This document shows, one piece after another, positions 52,529 through 63,842 of a DNA stretch of 64,000 nucleotides. The position numbers were made by a program, and so were the translations under genes. The DNA lies in NCBI RefSeq assembly GCF_002937115.1, contig NZ_NHRY01000250.1:18308-82307 (forward strand). The letters are read 5' to 3'. The notes under the pieces are model-generated. The model was not told the DNA's origin. It made no database searches and saw nothing but the letters and a program-made list of their open reading frames with translations. The stretch is from Rhodopila globiformis. GTDB taxonomy: Bacteria; Pseudomonadota; Alphaproteobacteria; Acetobacterales; Acetobacteraceae. How positions within the stretch are numbered: position 1 is the first letter of the stretch; each line of letters opens with the position of its first letter.

Positions 52529-52981
52529 GATGACAGCTTATACAGCAACCGGACGTTCTGGCTCGTGAAAGGAGTCTCAAATTGCCCGGATCATGCGTCG
52601 GCGCCCGGCGGTGGCGGCGGCGGTGGCGGCCCTGACAGGGGCGGCACCCCGGACGTGACCAAACAGGAACGGCCGCGCCCCGGGCCGGCTGGCCTGGCGG
52701 GGGTTGGGACTGCAGCGTTTCGTTGCTTATCAGTAGTGGTGGCCGGCGTGGCCTTTGCTTCATCCGCCAAGCCACGGGATGGACGCTCGGTGCTTCCGGA
52801 CGAGTGGGCCGGCACGGTTGACACGGCCGGCACGCGGTTGGAGCATCGGGCCAACCATGAAGGAGACTGGTTCGATGCCTCTCCTGTCCCCATGCCCGGA
52901 TGACGCGCGGCGCGCGATGACCCTTATCGCGGCGGTCGTCCCTTGCGGGCTTACCCATCGAAAACAAGCGAAAGGCTGATC
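52529..52981. other. Intergenic region without a supported gene
   Basis: About 450 bp between divergent genes. It contains a GGC/GGT-rich low-complexity patch (52605-52650). Short frames on both strands have no recognisable content. Confidence 0.45.
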
Positions 52982-54505
52982 ATGCACAAGCGCGTCACGT
53001 ACCCCGGCGACATAGAGCCTCTGGTCCGGTTCGTGGAGGAAACGCCGCGCAACGAAATCATCGACCGGACCCTGGAGAAGCTGCGCGCGGGTGTTCCGAT
53101 CCGGACGATGCTGACGGCCTCGGCCCTGGCTGTCACCCGCTCGGCCGATCTGCCGCCCGGCCATCATGGCGGCCCGCTGCATCCGGTCGCCGGGCTTTAC
53201 GCCGTTTCCAGGCTGGTCGAGCGGCTGGAGGGGGACGCGCGCTTCCTTCCGGTTATGCAACACGTGGCGCTGGCCAACAAGCACATCAACGACCCGGTCA
53301 CCGGTCCCTATCAGTTGCTGGAATTCGAGCCGCTGGACGCCGCCCATGCGTCCGTCAGCCGGCTGGCGGACATGGCCGCCGATGGCGGCGGCGACATCGT
53401 GACCGAGGCGGGGATCGAGGCCACGAAGCAGGCTTTCCTGAACGCCGTCGAGCGCGGCGAGAGCAACAAAGCGGATCATCTGTTTCTTTGGTTATGGGAC
53501 AACGTGCCGGCGATGGAGGCGTTCGACCTGCTGATGAGCGTGGCGATCCCGAAGAACGCGCTGGACGACCACTACTTCATCTATCCGGCGGCGCTGTGGC
53601 GCTACCTGGAAACCTACGACAGGCAGCACCTGAAGGTCCTGATGCGGCCCGCCGTCCGCTACGTCGCGCGCTTCCCGACCTTCCGCGCCGTGCCGGAGAT
53701 CGACGCGCTGATCGAGCAGCACGGCCTGCTGAACCGCATCCTGCGCCAGCGCTCCGGCCCCGACGAAACTGAAACAATCGGCCGGATCGGCCAGGCGATC
53801 AGTGCGGTCGAGAAATACACAGAGATCCCCAGGCTGCTGACCCAGGCGTTAGCCGACGGCCTGTCTCTGGAAGGCGCCGGGGAAGCCTTGTCCATCGGCG
53901 CGGCCGGCCTGTTCCTGCGCTCGCAGACCGGCAATCCGATGGACGTGCACCTGCACACCAGCGCCAACCTGCGGCGCTGGCTGCTGAAACTTGACGGCTT
54001 CAGCACCCGGAACAAGCTGCTGACCCTGCTGCACTGGCAGACGGGGCCGGAGATCAAGTCGACCCAGTATCGGATGGAGCCGTGGCCGCAGCCGGACATG
54101 GCGGCGGTCGCCGCCCTGCCGCATCGGTCGCAGAACGAATTGCTGGACGCGATCGTGCACAGCATTCACACGCAGCCGCCGACGGATTGGTCCAAGGTCT
54201 CCAACCTGGGCAAGATGATCGCGGTGCCGGAGGTGAAGGACAGCGTCAACCTGGCGCAGCAATACGTGACCCTGGGCTATAACCCGGACGCGCTGATCGC
54301 CCGCCTGGCCGAGATCGTCTGCCACGACAGCTTCACCGAAATGCACGCCTTCAAGCATCATCAGTCGATCGTGGAGGAGTTCCGGAACACGCGCGAACCG
54401 TGGCGCTGGATGCACCTGGTTTGCGGCGTGCAGGCGGCAGCGATCTCGTTCGGCAAGAACATGGAGGTCTATGAAGGCGCGCTTGACCTGATGCACGCCG
54501 CCTGA
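52982..54505 (+). CDS. Conserved-looking protein of unknown function, His-rich
   Basis: A 507-residue soluble, mostly alpha-helical protein. I do not recognise the family. Histidine clusters recur in order: GHHGGPLHPVAGLYAV, NKHINDP, NKADHLFLWLWD, LDDHYFIYPAALWRYLE, DVHLHTSANLRRW and CHDSFTEMHAFKHHQSIVEE. This recurrence suggests a metal site or heme-type redox role (inference; a distant likeness to questin-oxidase-type proteins came to mind but is unproven). There is no signal peptide. Start ATG 52982 follows GAAAGG. It is convergent with pgi. Confidence 0.7.
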   Translation: MHKRVTYPGDIEPLVRFVEETPRNEIIDRTLEKLRAGVPIRTMLTASALAVTRSADLPPGHHGGPLHPVAGLYAVSRLVERLEGDARFLPVMQHVALANKHINDPVTGPYQLLEFEPLDAAHASVSRLADMAADGGGDIVTEAGIEATKQAFLNAVERGESNKADHLFLWLWDNVPAMEAFDLLMSVAIPKNALDDHYFIYPAALWRYLETYDRQHLKVLMRPAVRYVARFPTFRAVPEIDALIEQHGLLNRILRQRSGPDETETIGRIGQAISAVEKYTEIPRLLTQALADGLSLEGAGEALSIGAAGLFLRSQTGNPMDVHLHTSANLRRWLLKLDGFSTRNKLLTLLHWQTGPEIKSTQYRMEPWPQPDMAAVAALPHRSQNELLDAIVHSIHTQPPTDWSKVSNLGKMIAVPEVKDSVNLAQQYVTLGYNPDALIARLAEIVCHDSFTEMHAFKHHQSIVEEFRNTREPWRWMHLVCGVQAAAISFGKNMEVYEGALDLMHAA

Positions 54506-54632
54506 ACCGGCGGCGCCGCGGCGCGAGGGGTTGCGGACGGTCCGTGACCAGCGCCGTGGCTGCCGTCTTCCTGAAAGATCTTGCCGCCACGGCTTTCATC
54601 CGTGTCACGGAACCGGCGTTCGCCGGAGGGAA

Positions 54633-56270
54633 TCAGCGCGCCCTGCGCCTGTCGCGAAACCGCTGGATCAGCGTATTGGTTGAACCGTCGTGGTGAAGTG
54701 CCGGCTGAGCCGATGCGGTCAGTTCCGGAATGATCCGCTGCGCCAGGACCTTGCCGAGTTCAACGCCCCACTGGTCGAACGAATCGATTCCCCAGATTGT
54801 GCCTTGAGTGAACACGCTGTGCTCGTACAGCGCGACCAGCGCCCCGAGGGTGAACGGGGTCAGTTCGTCTGCCAGGATCACGTTGCTCGGACGGTTTCCC
54901 TCGGTCACCCGGAACGGTGTCTGGAACGGCGGTGAGCCTTCGGCTGCCAGTTCCTGCGCGGTTTTGCCGAAGGCCAGCGCCTCGGCCTGCGCGAACAGGT
55001 TGGCCATCAGCAGGTCGTGCTGGTGCGCGACCGGGCTGAGCGGACGGCAGAAACCGATGAAGTCGCATGGCACCAGCTTCGTTCCCTGATGCAGCAACTG
55101 GTAGAACGAATGCTGCCCGTCGGTGCCCGGCTCGCCCCAGATGATCGGCCCGGTCTGCACGTCCACGCTGTGGCCTTGCAGATCGACATGCTTGCCGTTG
55201 CTCTCCATCTGCAACTGCTGCAGGTAGGCCGGAAACCGCCGCATGTTGGAGGAATAGGGCAGCACGGCGATGGTCTCCGCGCCGAAGAAATCATTGTACC
55301 AGACGGTCAGCAGGCCCAGCAGAAGCGGCAGGTTGCGTTCCGGCGGCGCAGTGAGGAAATGTTCGTCCATCGCTCGAAAACCCGCCAGCATGTCCCGGAA
55401 CCCATCGCGACCGATGGCGATCATCGTCGAGAGGCCGATGGCGCTGTCCATTGAGTACCGCCCGCCGACCCAGTCCCAGAAGCCGAACATGTTGTCCGTG
55501 TCGATACCGAATTTTCCTACCGCCTCGGTGTTCGTTGATAGGGCGACAAAGTGCCTGGCGACGGCGGCGTCGGAGCCAAGCGCATGGACCAGCCATTGCC
55601 GCGCGGTCGCGGCGTTGGTCATGGTTTCCAAAGTCGTGAAGGTCTTGGAGGCAACCACGAACAGCGTCTCGCCCGGGTCCAGGTCGTGCGTCGCCTCGGT
55701 GAAGTCGGCGCCGTCGACGTTGGAGACGAAACGGAAGGTCATCGAGCGGTCGCTGAATGGGCGCAGCGCCAGATAGGCCATTTCCGGCCCGAGATAGGAA
55801 CCGCCGATGCCGATATTGACGACGTTGCGGATACGCTTGCCCGTATGACCGAGCCATGCGCCACCGCGGACGCGATCGGCAAACGCGGCCATGGCCTGGA
55901 GCACCTGATGCACATCGGGAACGACATCGTGGCCGTCGACCAGAATCCGCGCGCCCAGGGGCGCGCGCAGTGCCACATGCAGAACCGCGCGCCCCTCGGT
56001 GAGATTGATCTTCTCGCCGCGGAACATTGCGTCGCGGCGCTGCGCCACGCCTCGCTCCTGCGCGAGCTGCAGCAACAGCCGCAGGGTTTCATCGGTGATG
56101 CGGTTCTTGGAGTAGTCCAGGTAGATCCCGCCGGTTTCCGCCGTCAGGCGCTCGCCGCGGCCGGGGTCGTCGGCGAAAAGCTGTCGCAGATGCACGTCCT
56201 TGATCTGCTGGTAATGCGTGGCCAGGGCTTTCCACGCCGCCACGTCGTTTGCCCGCTGCGAGTCCGCCAT
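54633..56270 (-). CDS. pgi: Glucose-6-phosphate isomerase
   Basis: A 545-residue enzyme of normal length. PGI signatures are [15 protein letters not shown], the Ser-Lys-Thr phosphate loop in [38 protein letters not shown] and [15 protein letters not shown]. The start ATG 56268-56270 has GGAGAT in front; a longer open frame upstream to 56873 is not conserved. It converts glucose-6-P and fructose-6-P in glycolysis and gluconeogenesis. Confidence 0.95.
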   Translation of the reverse strand: MADSQRANDVAAWKALATHYQQIKDVHLRQLFADDPGRGERLTAETGGIYLDYSKNRITDETLRLLLQLAQERGVAQRRDAMFRGEKINLTEGRAVLHVALRAPLGARILVDGHDVVPDVHQVLQAMAAFADRVRGGAWLGHTGKRIRNVVNIGIGGSYLGPEMAYLALRPFSDRSMTFRFVSNVDGADFTEATHDLDPGETLFVVASKTFTTLETMTNAATARQWLVHALGSDAAVARHFVALSTNTEAVGKFGIDTDNMFGFWDWVGGRYSMDSAIGLSTMIAIGRDGFRDMLAGFRAMDEHFLTAPPERNLPLLLGLLTVWYNDFFGAETIAVLPYSSNMRRFPAYLQQLQMESNGKHVDLQGHSVDVQTGPIIWGEPGTDGQHSFYQLLHQGTKLVPCDFIGFCRPLSPVAHQHDLLMANLFAQAEALAFGKTAQELAAEGSPPFQTPFRVTEGNRPSNVILADELTPFTLGALVALYEHSVFTQGTIWGIDSFDQWGVELGKVLAQRIIPELTASAQPALHHDGSTNTLIQRFRDRRRAR

Positions 56271-56698
56271 CGTGATCTCCGTATGGTTGTGTCGGCACCT
56301 TGCTGTCTTTCCCGATCGCGCCGAGCCGGTCCTCCCAGGAAGCGACGAAGCCGGTTCGCGCAATTGCCGCCATCGCGCGACGGTGGCCGGGCGACCGTGC
56401 CACGCCCGGTGAGCGCGGGCAAGGTTTCGTCCGGGATGGCATCGATCGTATTGGGCACGTTCGCGAAAATTGGCTTCCGGAGGGCCGGTCCTGCCGCAAC
56501 CCGCCTGGCGGCTGATCTCCTCGTCATCGGCCGAGCCGTGTGTGATAGAGGGAAAGGGAAGCACGAACTCGCCCGTTTTGTTACTTGGCCGGCGCGTGCG
56601 GCCGGCAGCCATACGGTTCGAGGATTGCGATCGGTCGCGATCGGCCGGATAAACAGGTGTAGGCTCGGTCGTGAAGAGGTCGTGAAGGGGGAAAGACA

Positions 56699-59041
56699 AT
56701 GACTTCTCAGCCCGGCAATGCCTGGGCCAAGCCAGGATCGCAACGGTATCCGAACGGGTACACGGTCGGCAGATGGCCTGGATCTGCGGCGCCGGCCGGT
56801 CTGCTGCCCAGCGGCACCAGGGGCAAGGCGCGGTTGGCCGGGCGCTCTCTCTGTTTCGTGCTCGTCCTCGCATTCCTGTTGATCAGCCCGATGGCGGCCT
56901 GGGCCAGGAGCGAGGAACCCGCCGTGGGCAAGACCATCGGGCACTTTCTGACGCCGGCCATGCTGCAGTCCTTTTTTCCCGGTGCCGATCGCGTCGGAGG
57001 CACCGAGGGCACACCGCCGGCTGCCGCGGTCTACAAAGCAGATCGTCTGATAGGATACATTTTCTCGACATGGGACGTGACGCGATCCCGAGGATTTGCG
57101 GACCGTCCGTTGGTGCTGCTGGTCGGGCTCGATCTCACGGGCCGGATCACTGGCGCGAAGCTCGTCCAACACAATGAGGCGATTGGCATTCTCGGCCTGC
57201 GCGACGAGGACTTTCGTCACTTCCCCGAGCAGTTCGCCGGCTTCAATGTCAACGGCGGCACCGTCGTCGTGCAGCAGCCGGCCTTGATGTCATCCGGTCG
57301 GGGCGATGCTTCGCGACAGCAGGCACAGCAACAGGCCCAAGTCGATGCGATCGCGCATGCGACCACGAGCTCGGTCATGATGAGCGATGCGATCATTCGC
57401 GGTGCCCGCATCGTGGCGCGCAGCCGTGGCATCGCGGGTGCTGCCAGCAGCCAGCGGCGCGTTGACATCGATCGATTCGAGCCCGCTGACTGGCGCAGGC
57501 TGGAAGCCTCCGGAGCCATCGCTCATCTTCGTCTTGCTTATAGCGATGTGCTTGGGAAGCTGCGTGAGCACGGTGCCATCCGGATCGCCGGTGTCGACCG
57601 CGATGCCAGCGCCGGCGATTCATTTCTTGATCTTTACATCGCGCTGCTTACGCCTGCCGCCATCGGCATCAACGTCCTGGGCAGGATGCGGTACGATCTT
57701 TATTCGTACTCGGCGGAACGTGGCATCAGGAACCAGCTTCTGCTTGTCGCCGCGAACGGCCGCTTCTCGGTTCTGAGCCGGAACGGGGACCATGCCGACC
57801 TGGCCCCGATCCAACTCGTGCAGGGCGCGAGGACCATTCGCCTGTCGGCCGGGCAGATCAAAACCCAGCCGTTCCTGCAGGCCGACAATGCGCCGCCGCT
57901 GACCGAGCAGGCCGTGGCCTTCATCCCCGGCGATGCCGGGCTTGATCCCGCTGCCTCCTGGCAGATCCAGTTGCTGGTTCCGGGTGTAACGGCCGACGGC
58001 AGAACGGTCTTCGCGGAGTTTACCCTGCCGTACCGGTTGCCGGAAAGCTACCTGCTGAAATCGACAACAGAATCTGCTGCCATCGGCGATAATGCGGATG
58101 ACAACGCGCGCATGGCATGGACGGCGATCTGGCGGGCACGCTACGGCGAAATTGCCATCCTTGGCGTCGCCCTGGCAACACTCGCGACGATCCTGTTCCT
58201 CCAGGCTCCTATCAGCCGCAGGCCAAGGCTGCACCGCTGGATCCGGATCGTGTTCCTGAGTTGGACCCTGATCTGGCTTGGATGGTATGCAGGCGCTCAG
58301 CTGACTGTCGTCCTGGCCATCACCTGGATTCATTCGTTGGTAACGGACTTTCGCTGGGACTACCTGCTTGCGGATCCGTTGATCGCGATTCTTTTGGGAT
58401 TTACCCTCATCAGCATGGTCTTTTGGGGACGCGCCGCCTTCTGCGGCTGGCTCTGTCCCTTCGGCGCGCTTCAGGAGCTGACGAACAGGATCGCCCGCCG
58501 CCTTCGCATCCCGCAGTTGCGAATTCCAGCGGCGCTGCACGGCCGTCTGGTGCTGCCGAAATACGGCCTGTTCGTTGCGCTTCTGGGAGTTTCGTTCGTC
58601 TCATGGGACCTGGCCATGGCGGGGACCGAGGTCGAGCCGTTCAAGGCCGCGATCATCCTTCATTTCATGACCCGTTGGTCGTTGGTTGTTTATGCAGCGG
58701 CGCTGATCTCGGCGAGCCTGTTCGTCGAGCGCTTCTACTGCCGGTTCGCCTGCCCGCTGGGTGCCGGGCTCGCGATTCTTGGAAGGGTGCGTGTCTTCAA
58801 CACGCTGAAACGCCACCCCGAGTGCGGCAGCCGATGCCATTTCTGCGAAACTATCTGCCCAACGGGTGCTATCAGGCACAGTGGACACATCGACATGAAT
58901 GAATGTTTCTTTTGCCTGGACTGCCAGGTTGCCTATTACGACGATCACGTCTGTCCGCCGATGGTGTGGCGCCGGAAACTATCGGAGCAGCCGCCGGCCG
59001 CCCGGCTGCGGGGTGTCCGCCCCGGGACAACAAGCCGATGA
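56699..59041 (+). CDS. NosR/NirI-family flavo-iron-sulfur membrane protein
   Basis: A 780-residue membrane electron-transfer protein. One helix (residues about 50-68) leads to a periplasmic FMN-binding domain with a candidate flavinylation site in [14 protein letters not shown]. After a large periplasmic part come five to six membrane helices with [12 protein letters not shown] and [10 protein letters not shown], then a cytoplasmic ferredoxin domain ([36 protein letters not shown]). NosR feeds electrons to nitrous-oxide reductase in denitrifiers, but no nosZDFYL genes are here. The coupled apbE gene would attach the FMN. Downstream actAB hint at another acceptor. Confidence 0.88.
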   Translation: MTSQPGNAWAKPGSQRYPNGYTVGRWPGSAAPAGLLPSGTRGKARLAGRSLCFVLVLAFLLISPMAAWARSEEPAVGKTIGHFLTPAMLQSFFPGADRVGGTEGTPPAAAVYKADRLIGYIFSTWDVTRSRGFADRPLVLLVGLDLTGRITGAKLVQHNEAIGILGLRDEDFRHFPEQFAGFNVNGGTVVVQQPALMSSGRGDASRQQAQQQAQVDAIAHATTSSVMMSDAIIRGARIVARSRGIAGAASSQRRVDIDRFEPADWRRLEASGAIAHLRLAYSDVLGKLREHGAIRIAGVDRDASAGDSFLDLYIALLTPAAIGINVLGRMRYDLYSYSAERGIRNQLLLVAANGRFSVLSRNGDHADLAPIQLVQGARTIRLSAGQIKTQPFLQADNAPPLTEQAVAFIPGDAGLDPAASWQIQLLVPGVTADGRTVFAEFTLPYRLPESYLLKSTTESAAIGDNADDNARMAWTAIWRARYGEIAILGVALATLATILFLQAPISRRPRLHRWIRIVFLSWTLIWLGWYAGAQLTVVLAITWIHSLVTDFRWDYLLADPLIAILLGFTLISMVFWGRAAFCGWLCPFGALQELTNRIARRLRIPQLRIPAALHGRLVLPKYGLFVALLGVSFVSWDLAMAGTEVEPFKAAIILHFMTRWSLVVYAAALISASLFVERFYCRFACPLGAGLAILGRVRVFNTLKRHPECGSRCHFCETICPTGAIRHSGHIDMNECFFCLDCQVAYYDDHVCPPMVWRRKLSEQPPAARLRGVRPGTTSR

Positions 59042-60048
59042 CGCCCGGCAGGCTGGGGCGCCGGCGGGCCATTACCATCCTGGGGACATTTGCGGGCATA
59101 CCGTTGCTGGCGACTGATCGCCGCGCAACCGATCCGGCGGTGTTGTATCAATGGACGGGTACAGCGTTGGGTTCGCCTGCGCGTGTGCTGCTCTATCATC
59201 CGATGCGGATGCAAGTACAGCGTGTCGTGGCGCTCTGCACAGCCGAAATCGAGCGGCTGGAGCGGATCTTCGCGTTGTACCGCCCTGACAGCGAGATTGC
59301 GCGTGTGAACCTGGATGGCCGCATCGCACAGCCCTCTGATGATCTGCTCCTGGTTCTGTCGCTGTGCGAACGTTTGTCCGCGCTAAGCGACGGGGCATTC
59401 GACGTAACGGTGCAGCCGCTTTGGGACCTGTATGCCCGGCATTTTTTTGGCGCCGAGACACCGCCGCGGGAAGGACCGAGCCCACGTGCCATTGCGGTGG
59501 CACGCTCGTTGGTGAACTGGAAGGAGATTGCGTTCAGCGGCCGGCAGGTCGCGTTAGGGCGCCCCGGCATGGGTCTTACCCTCAATGGCGTTGCCCAGGG
59601 TTACCTGACTGACCGGGTCGTCGATATTCTGCGTAACAACGGTTTTGACCGGTTGCTCTGCGATTTTGGAAAGAGCGAGATCGCGGTGATCGGCCGCCGC
59701 GCCGACAACCGGCCGTGGCGAGTCGGCCTCGCCGATCCGCGGCAACCGGAAAAGTTCGCTTCCGTGCTGGACTTGCTGCAGGGGGCGCTTTGCACATCCG
59801 GCGGCTACGGCACGAAATTCGAAGCGAGCGGCAAATATCACCATCTCTTCGACACCGCTACCGGCACCAGCGCCAGTCATTACATTGCCACATCGGTATT
59901 GGCGCCGAGCGCAATGGTGGCCGATGCGTTGTCGACCGCGCTCTATGTCGCGCCGCCCTGTCGCAGCCGGGACATGCTTGCCAACTATCCCGGTGCGAAG
60001 GCCCTGATGACGCTTCCCGACGGGGCAGTCCAGCATCTTCCCGGATGA
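59038..60048 (+). CDS. ApbE-family FAD:protein FMN transferase
   Basis: A 336-residue enzyme that moves FMN from FAD onto a Thr or Ser of partner proteins. The start overlaps the NosR-like gene stop (ATGA). The N-terminus has a twin-arginine-like export signal (GRRRAITILGTFAGIP). The core has FDVTVQPLWDLYAR, LNGVAQGYLTDRVVDIL, DFGKSEIAVIG and TSGGYGTKF, followed by the HLFDTATG region. The near-certain substrate is the neighbouring NosR-like protein; in denitrifiers this gene is called nosX. Confidence 0.9.
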   Translation: MTPGRLGRRRAITILGTFAGIPLLATDRRATDPAVLYQWTGTALGSPARVLLYHPMRMQVQRVVALCTAEIERLERIFALYRPDSEIARVNLDGRIAQPSDDLLLVLSLCERLSALSDGAFDVTVQPLWDLYARHFFGAETPPREGPSPRAIAVARSLVNWKEIAFSGRQVALGRPGMGLTLNGVAQGYLTDRVVDILRNNGFDRLLCDFGKSEIAVIGRRADNRPWRVGLADPRQPEKFASVLDLLQGALCTSGGYGTKFEASGKYHHLFDTATGTSASHYIATSVLAPSAMVADALSTALYVAPPCRSRDMLANYPGAKALMTLPDGAVQHLPG

Positions 60049-60156
60049 ATGGTCTGATATTGCGCGTATTGGCTCGTCTGGATCGCTTCGCGTGGCCAAG
60101 TGCGGGCCTGGCGTTCAGGCGTGCGGCACGCTCCGAGCCATGGGCCGTCGGCGTGT

Positions 60157-60549
60157 TCAAACCAGGAATGACGCAACCGTCAGCCAAGCGCTGAAGACGA
60201 CAATGACGGCCATGTAACGACGAAACCAGGCGGGAAGATTCATCGCGCGATAGAAGGCGGCCAGCGTATGCGGCGGCGTCGCCATCACCGCAAGTCCCTT
60301 GATCAGTGTCAGCCAACCCAACAGCGTCACCACCACAGGCAGAATACCGCCTGACCAGACATTGTGGCCAACGACCATGGCGCTGCCGCCGGCCGTGGTA
60401 GAGATACCGGTCAACAGAATCAACCCGGGGTTCTCCATCATGGAACTGATCGCGGCCAAGGACTCATTTGGCCTGGCCAGCAGGACACTACTCATCAGAA
60501 GACAGAAAAGGCCAAGGAACCTTCCCAGAAATATCGTTGCTGGTGACAT
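60157..60549 (-). CDS. Four-helix membrane protein of unknown function
   Basis: A 130-residue hydrophobic protein with four helices, from MSPATIFLGRFLGLFCLLMS to AVIVVFSAWLTVASFLV. Between them are GHNVWSGG and PAWFRRYM. The start ATG 60547-60549 is chosen over an upstream extension with no sense. No family is firmly recognised. It is convergent with apbE. Confidence 0.7.
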   Translation of the reverse strand: MSPATIFLGRFLGLFCLLMSSVLLARPNESLAAISSMMENPGLILLTGISTTAGGSAMVVGHNVWSGGILPVVVTLLGWLTLIKGLAVMATPPHTLAAFYRAMNLPAWFRRYMAVIVVFSAWLTVASFLV

Positions 60550-60980
60550 AGCCCTTTGTCCTCCGCCCAAATGTGCCTGGTGGGGCGCGTGGCTCTGGTC
60601 GAGGCGACACCCCGTCACGGGCTCCAGTCTCGCAGCCTGATCCGGCCGGGCTGGTGCCAATGTTCCGCTATGTTAATGCCAATTCAGGGCAGCTTCCTCT
60701 CCTGCTCCGGTCAGACCTGTCCCGCATTTCCCGCAGGAGTAACGGGTTCAGCCTCGGCGTGCCGAAAGCTGACGCTGACGGACAGCCGCCCGTGGTGAGG
60801 CCTGGGGGCCAGGAGACGAAGCCCTGCCCACGACGTTGATGTTCCTTATGGTCCGGTGAAATGCGAGGCTTCAGGGCACCAGAGCGAACTTCATAGCCTG
60901 AAGCGAAGACACCAGTTCGTTGTCGTTCTATGTTTGCTGCGCCGGGAATGGCCTCCCGGTGCCCCGATTGGAAGGTGGAC

Positions 60981-61541
60981 ATGTCAGGACGCCCGAATAG
61001 AATCGACTTCCCGGTAAGCCAGATCCGGCGATACCTGGAACCTGGCCCGATCGTGCTGGTTTCGTCGCGTTGCCAAGGCAGGACGAACATCATGACAATG
61101 GCCTGGCACACGGTCATGGAATTCGCCCCGTCCCTTGTCGGCTGCGTCATTGCCTCCGGCAATCACAGCTTTCAGATGATCCGGGACAGCCGGGAATGTG
61201 TCATCAATCTGCCGACAACGAGCCTGACGGACCAAGTCATTGGGATCGGCAATACGTCAGGTGCGAAGATTGACAAGTTCGCGCACTTCGGTCTGACTGC
61301 GGAAGATGCTGAACAGGTCGCGGCACCTTTGATCAGCGAATGCCATGCCAGCTTCGAGTGCCGCTTGTACGACGACAGCGTGGTCGAGCGCTACAACTTC
61401 TTCATATGGGAAGTCGTGAGGGCGCATGTTGCCGCCTCGCCGAGGCATCCGGAGACGCTGCACTACACCGGCGATGGCGTTTTCATGATTTCGGGGAAGA
61501 TCATCAGCCGTCGGTCACAGTTCCAGCCGGAGATGCTTTGA
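60981..61541 (+). CDS. Flavin reductase-like protein (FMN-binding split barrel)
   Basis: A 186-residue protein beginning MSGRPNRIDFPVSQIRRYLE with GAAGGTGG before the start. Split-barrel motifs are GPIVLVSSRCQGRTNIMTMA, PSLVGCVIASGNHSFQMIR, ECVINLPTTSL and GAKIDKFAHFGLT. The family binds FMN and reduces flavin or acts on small substrates. It stands between the NosR/ApbE pair and the act genes and may supply or use flavin there (inference). Confidence 0.85.
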   Translation: MSGRPNRIDFPVSQIRRYLEPGPIVLVSSRCQGRTNIMTMAWHTVMEFAPSLVGCVIASGNHSFQMIRDSRECVINLPTTSLTDQVIGIGNTSGAKIDKFAHFGLTAEDAEQVAAPLISECHASFECRLYDDSVVERYNFFIWEVVRAHVAASPRHPETLHYTGDGVFMISGKIISRRSQFQPEML

Positions 61542-62454
61542 CGGACAAATCTCCCGAGGCAACTGCCGAGCAATCCGCCATTCTCGGCGAACATCACTCG
61601 CAATCGCAAGGTCGTTGCAGAAGGAAACGCCTCGCGAACGCCCGGCGACAGATAGTGATTCACGGCGGGCTGCGCAAACGGCAATCATAATGCATCCATT
61701 TGCGCAATCATAGTCTCTCTGTTCGCATGCACAGCTATCAGCCGGTTCCGCTGCTTTATGTCGTTGCGGATACGGATAGTCGTTTGGATCCGAACCGATT
61801 CTCTCGGCCTTGAAACTCTCCACCGCGGCCCGGACACTCTATCGTTCACGATGGAGTTTTCGTCGGTCAACACGCCCTGGTTCAACTGGACGCCCAACAA
61901 GGTTGGCAAGCGCGTGTACTTCGGCGCCTCGCGCCTCAGCCAGCGGGCTTGGGTCGGGTTTCGTTTTGTCAAGACGACGCCGCCCACCGCGGCACGCGCG
62001 CGCTGGATGACCACTATCTCCCGAAATTCGGCTGCGCCGGGCAACTGACGGACGAACCAGCGCCACCCGTCAGTCAGATCGTTGGTGCTGGCTTGTTCCC
62101 AATTCCCTGGCCGCACGCGGCCATTTTGATTCACAATCATCATCTTTCAGTGGGAGGTGTTCACAAGCCCCTACCACCATGCGTTGTAGGCCGCGATCGG
62201 CATCGTCGCCGTGATCTGTCCGCACCAACTTATGAAGCGCATGGATATTTGGCCCGGCTACGCAACATTCGCGGGGCGTTGGTGATAGCGCGGGTTATAT
62301 CTACGTAACTTATGAACCGACCGGTTTTACGATTGTTAAAGCGTGGTCAATGACAGCGGCAGCAGCGCAGGGTCATTGTATCTGAACGGCCGGCCATGTC
62401 GGCTTATCATTTGACAATTATCTGGCCTTTGGCCGAGAGCGTCGGGAGGGGCAA
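61542..62454. other. Intergenic region upstream of actA, no gene supported
   Basis: About 900 bp with lower GC than most of the window. No frame on either strand resembles a known protein. Near its right end a TTGACA (62411-62416) and a GGGAGGGG ribosome site (62444-62451) precede actA. Confidence 0.5.
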
Positions 62455-63114
62455 GTGTCTCAGCTTTTTCAGCCTCGAGCCGATGCACTGTTTCGCTTCC
62501 TGCTATGGGTGGCATTTCTCGGTGCCTTCCTCGCCGTTGCCGTGGCCGAAGCACTCTCGCATTCGCCGTATTTGACGGGGCGCAGCATTGTTGAGGCGCA
62601 GCCTACGGAGTTCAGCCATCAGCACCACGCCGGCGAACTTGGAATCGATTGCCGCTATTGCCATACGTCGGTGGAGAGCGCGGCAACCGCAGGCATGCCG
62701 CCCACCCATACCTGCATGACTTGCCACTCGCAGATCTGGACGAACGCCCGCATGCTGGCACCGGTCAGGGAAAGCTTGGCCAACAATGTGCCGCTCCGCT
62801 GGAAGCGTGTCGGACGTCTGCCTGCGTACGTCTATTTCGATCATTCGGTGCACGTCGACAATGGCGTCGGGTGCTCCAGTTGCCATGGTGACATGACACG
62901 CATGCAAATGACATATCAGCCCCACGCTTTCTCGATGGATTTCTGTCTCTCCTGCCATCAGGCCCCGCAGAACTTCCTGCGCCCCAGAGACAAAGTCATG
63001 GATATGCAATGGCAGCCGCCCTCAGATCAGGACAAGATCGGACGCAGGCTGCTCGCGCAGTACCACATCAACGTCAGCGGCCTGTTGTCGGATTGTTCCA
63101 CATGCCATCGATAA
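62455..63114 (+). CDS. actA: ActA: pentaheme cytochrome of Alternative Complex III
   Basis: A 219-residue membrane-anchored cytochrome. One N-terminal helix (FRFLLWVAFLGAFLAVAVAE) is followed by five CxxCH heme motifs: CRYCH, CMTCH, CSSCH, CLSCH and CSTCH, the last at the C-terminus. This count and spacing, and the molybdoprotein-like gene next door, match ActA of Alternative Complex III, a quinol:acceptor oxidoreductase that replaces the bc1 complex. The GTG start has GGGAGGGG upstream. It overlaps actB by 13 bp. Confidence 0.88.
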   Translation: MSQLFQPRADALFRFLLWVAFLGAFLAVAVAEALSHSPYLTGRSIVEAQPTEFSHQHHAGELGIDCRYCHTSVESAATAGMPPTHTCMTCHSQIWTNARMLAPVRESLANNVPLRWKRVGRLPAYVYFDHSVHVDNGVGCSSCHGDMTRMQMTYQPHAFSMDFCLSCHQAPQNFLRPRDKVMDMQWQPPSDQDKIGRRLLAQYHINVSGLLSDCSTCHR

Positions 63115-63842
63115 AGGGCAGAGCCTTCGAAATCGCCGCGCTACGTCGCCTGCTGACGGGTTCGGGCAGCCGTTTGTCCTGGCAAGCGCTGGAAAATGTC
63201 GCGGAGTCGGCTGAATTCCACGCCTTCGTGCAAAGCAGCCATCCCTCACTTACGCCAATGCTTGCCGGTCCCGGACGGCGGCGGGTGTTGCAAGTCATGG
63301 CTGCATCTCTCGCGTTGGGCGGACTAACCGGTTGCGATCAGCGCGGCGAGAGCAGCTTCAGCGAGATCATTCCGTACGTCAACCAGCCAACCAGCCTGAC
63401 GCCATCGGTGCCGCTCTCTTATGCATCGGCAACACTGCTCGACGGCTTCGCGAATGGCGCACTCGTGACGACCATCGACGGCCGGCCGATAAAAATCGAA
63501 GGCAACGCTGAACATCCCTGGACCCGAGGCGCGACCGATCTCTTCATGCAGGCATGGGTGCTGGGACTCTACGATCCGGACCGCTCGCAGACCGTGCGAC
63601 ACTTAAGCCGTCCTGCGGATTGGGATACGTTCCGGACTGTCATGCTCAGCCGTTTCACCGGTCTGCGTGCGGTGCGAGGACAGGGGTTGCATCTGCTGAC
63701 CGGCCCTGTCAGTTCGCCCGCCATCCTGGCGCAGATTGTCCGGATGCGGAACGCATTTCCGGAAATGCACTGGCACGTACACGCGCCGGTAGGGCGGGAT
63801 TCCGTGTATGCCGGGGCGCAGCAGGCGTTCGGCAAGCCGGTA
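63102..63842 (+). pseudogene. actB: ActB 5' part, interrupted by a hairpin-rich insert
   Basis: About 247 codons of the large ActB subunit (molybdopterin-oxidoreductase-like domain plus Fe-S domain, usually about 1000 residues). A twin-arginine-type signal GPGRRRVLQVMAASLALGG leads to a lipobox-like GLTGC. Then come PYVNQPTSLTPSVPLSYASA and GRPIKIEGNAEHPWTRGATD, typical of ActB. Homology stops after VYAGAQQAFGKP; the remaining frame to 63986 translates a hairpin repeat. Either actB is broken by an insertion or its rest resumes beyond the window. Confidence 0.8.

Noticed and set aside
56271..56873. N-terminal extension of pgi
   Set aside because: The frame is open but shows no relation to the enzyme; the ATG at 56268-56270 has a ribosome site and the correct N-terminus.
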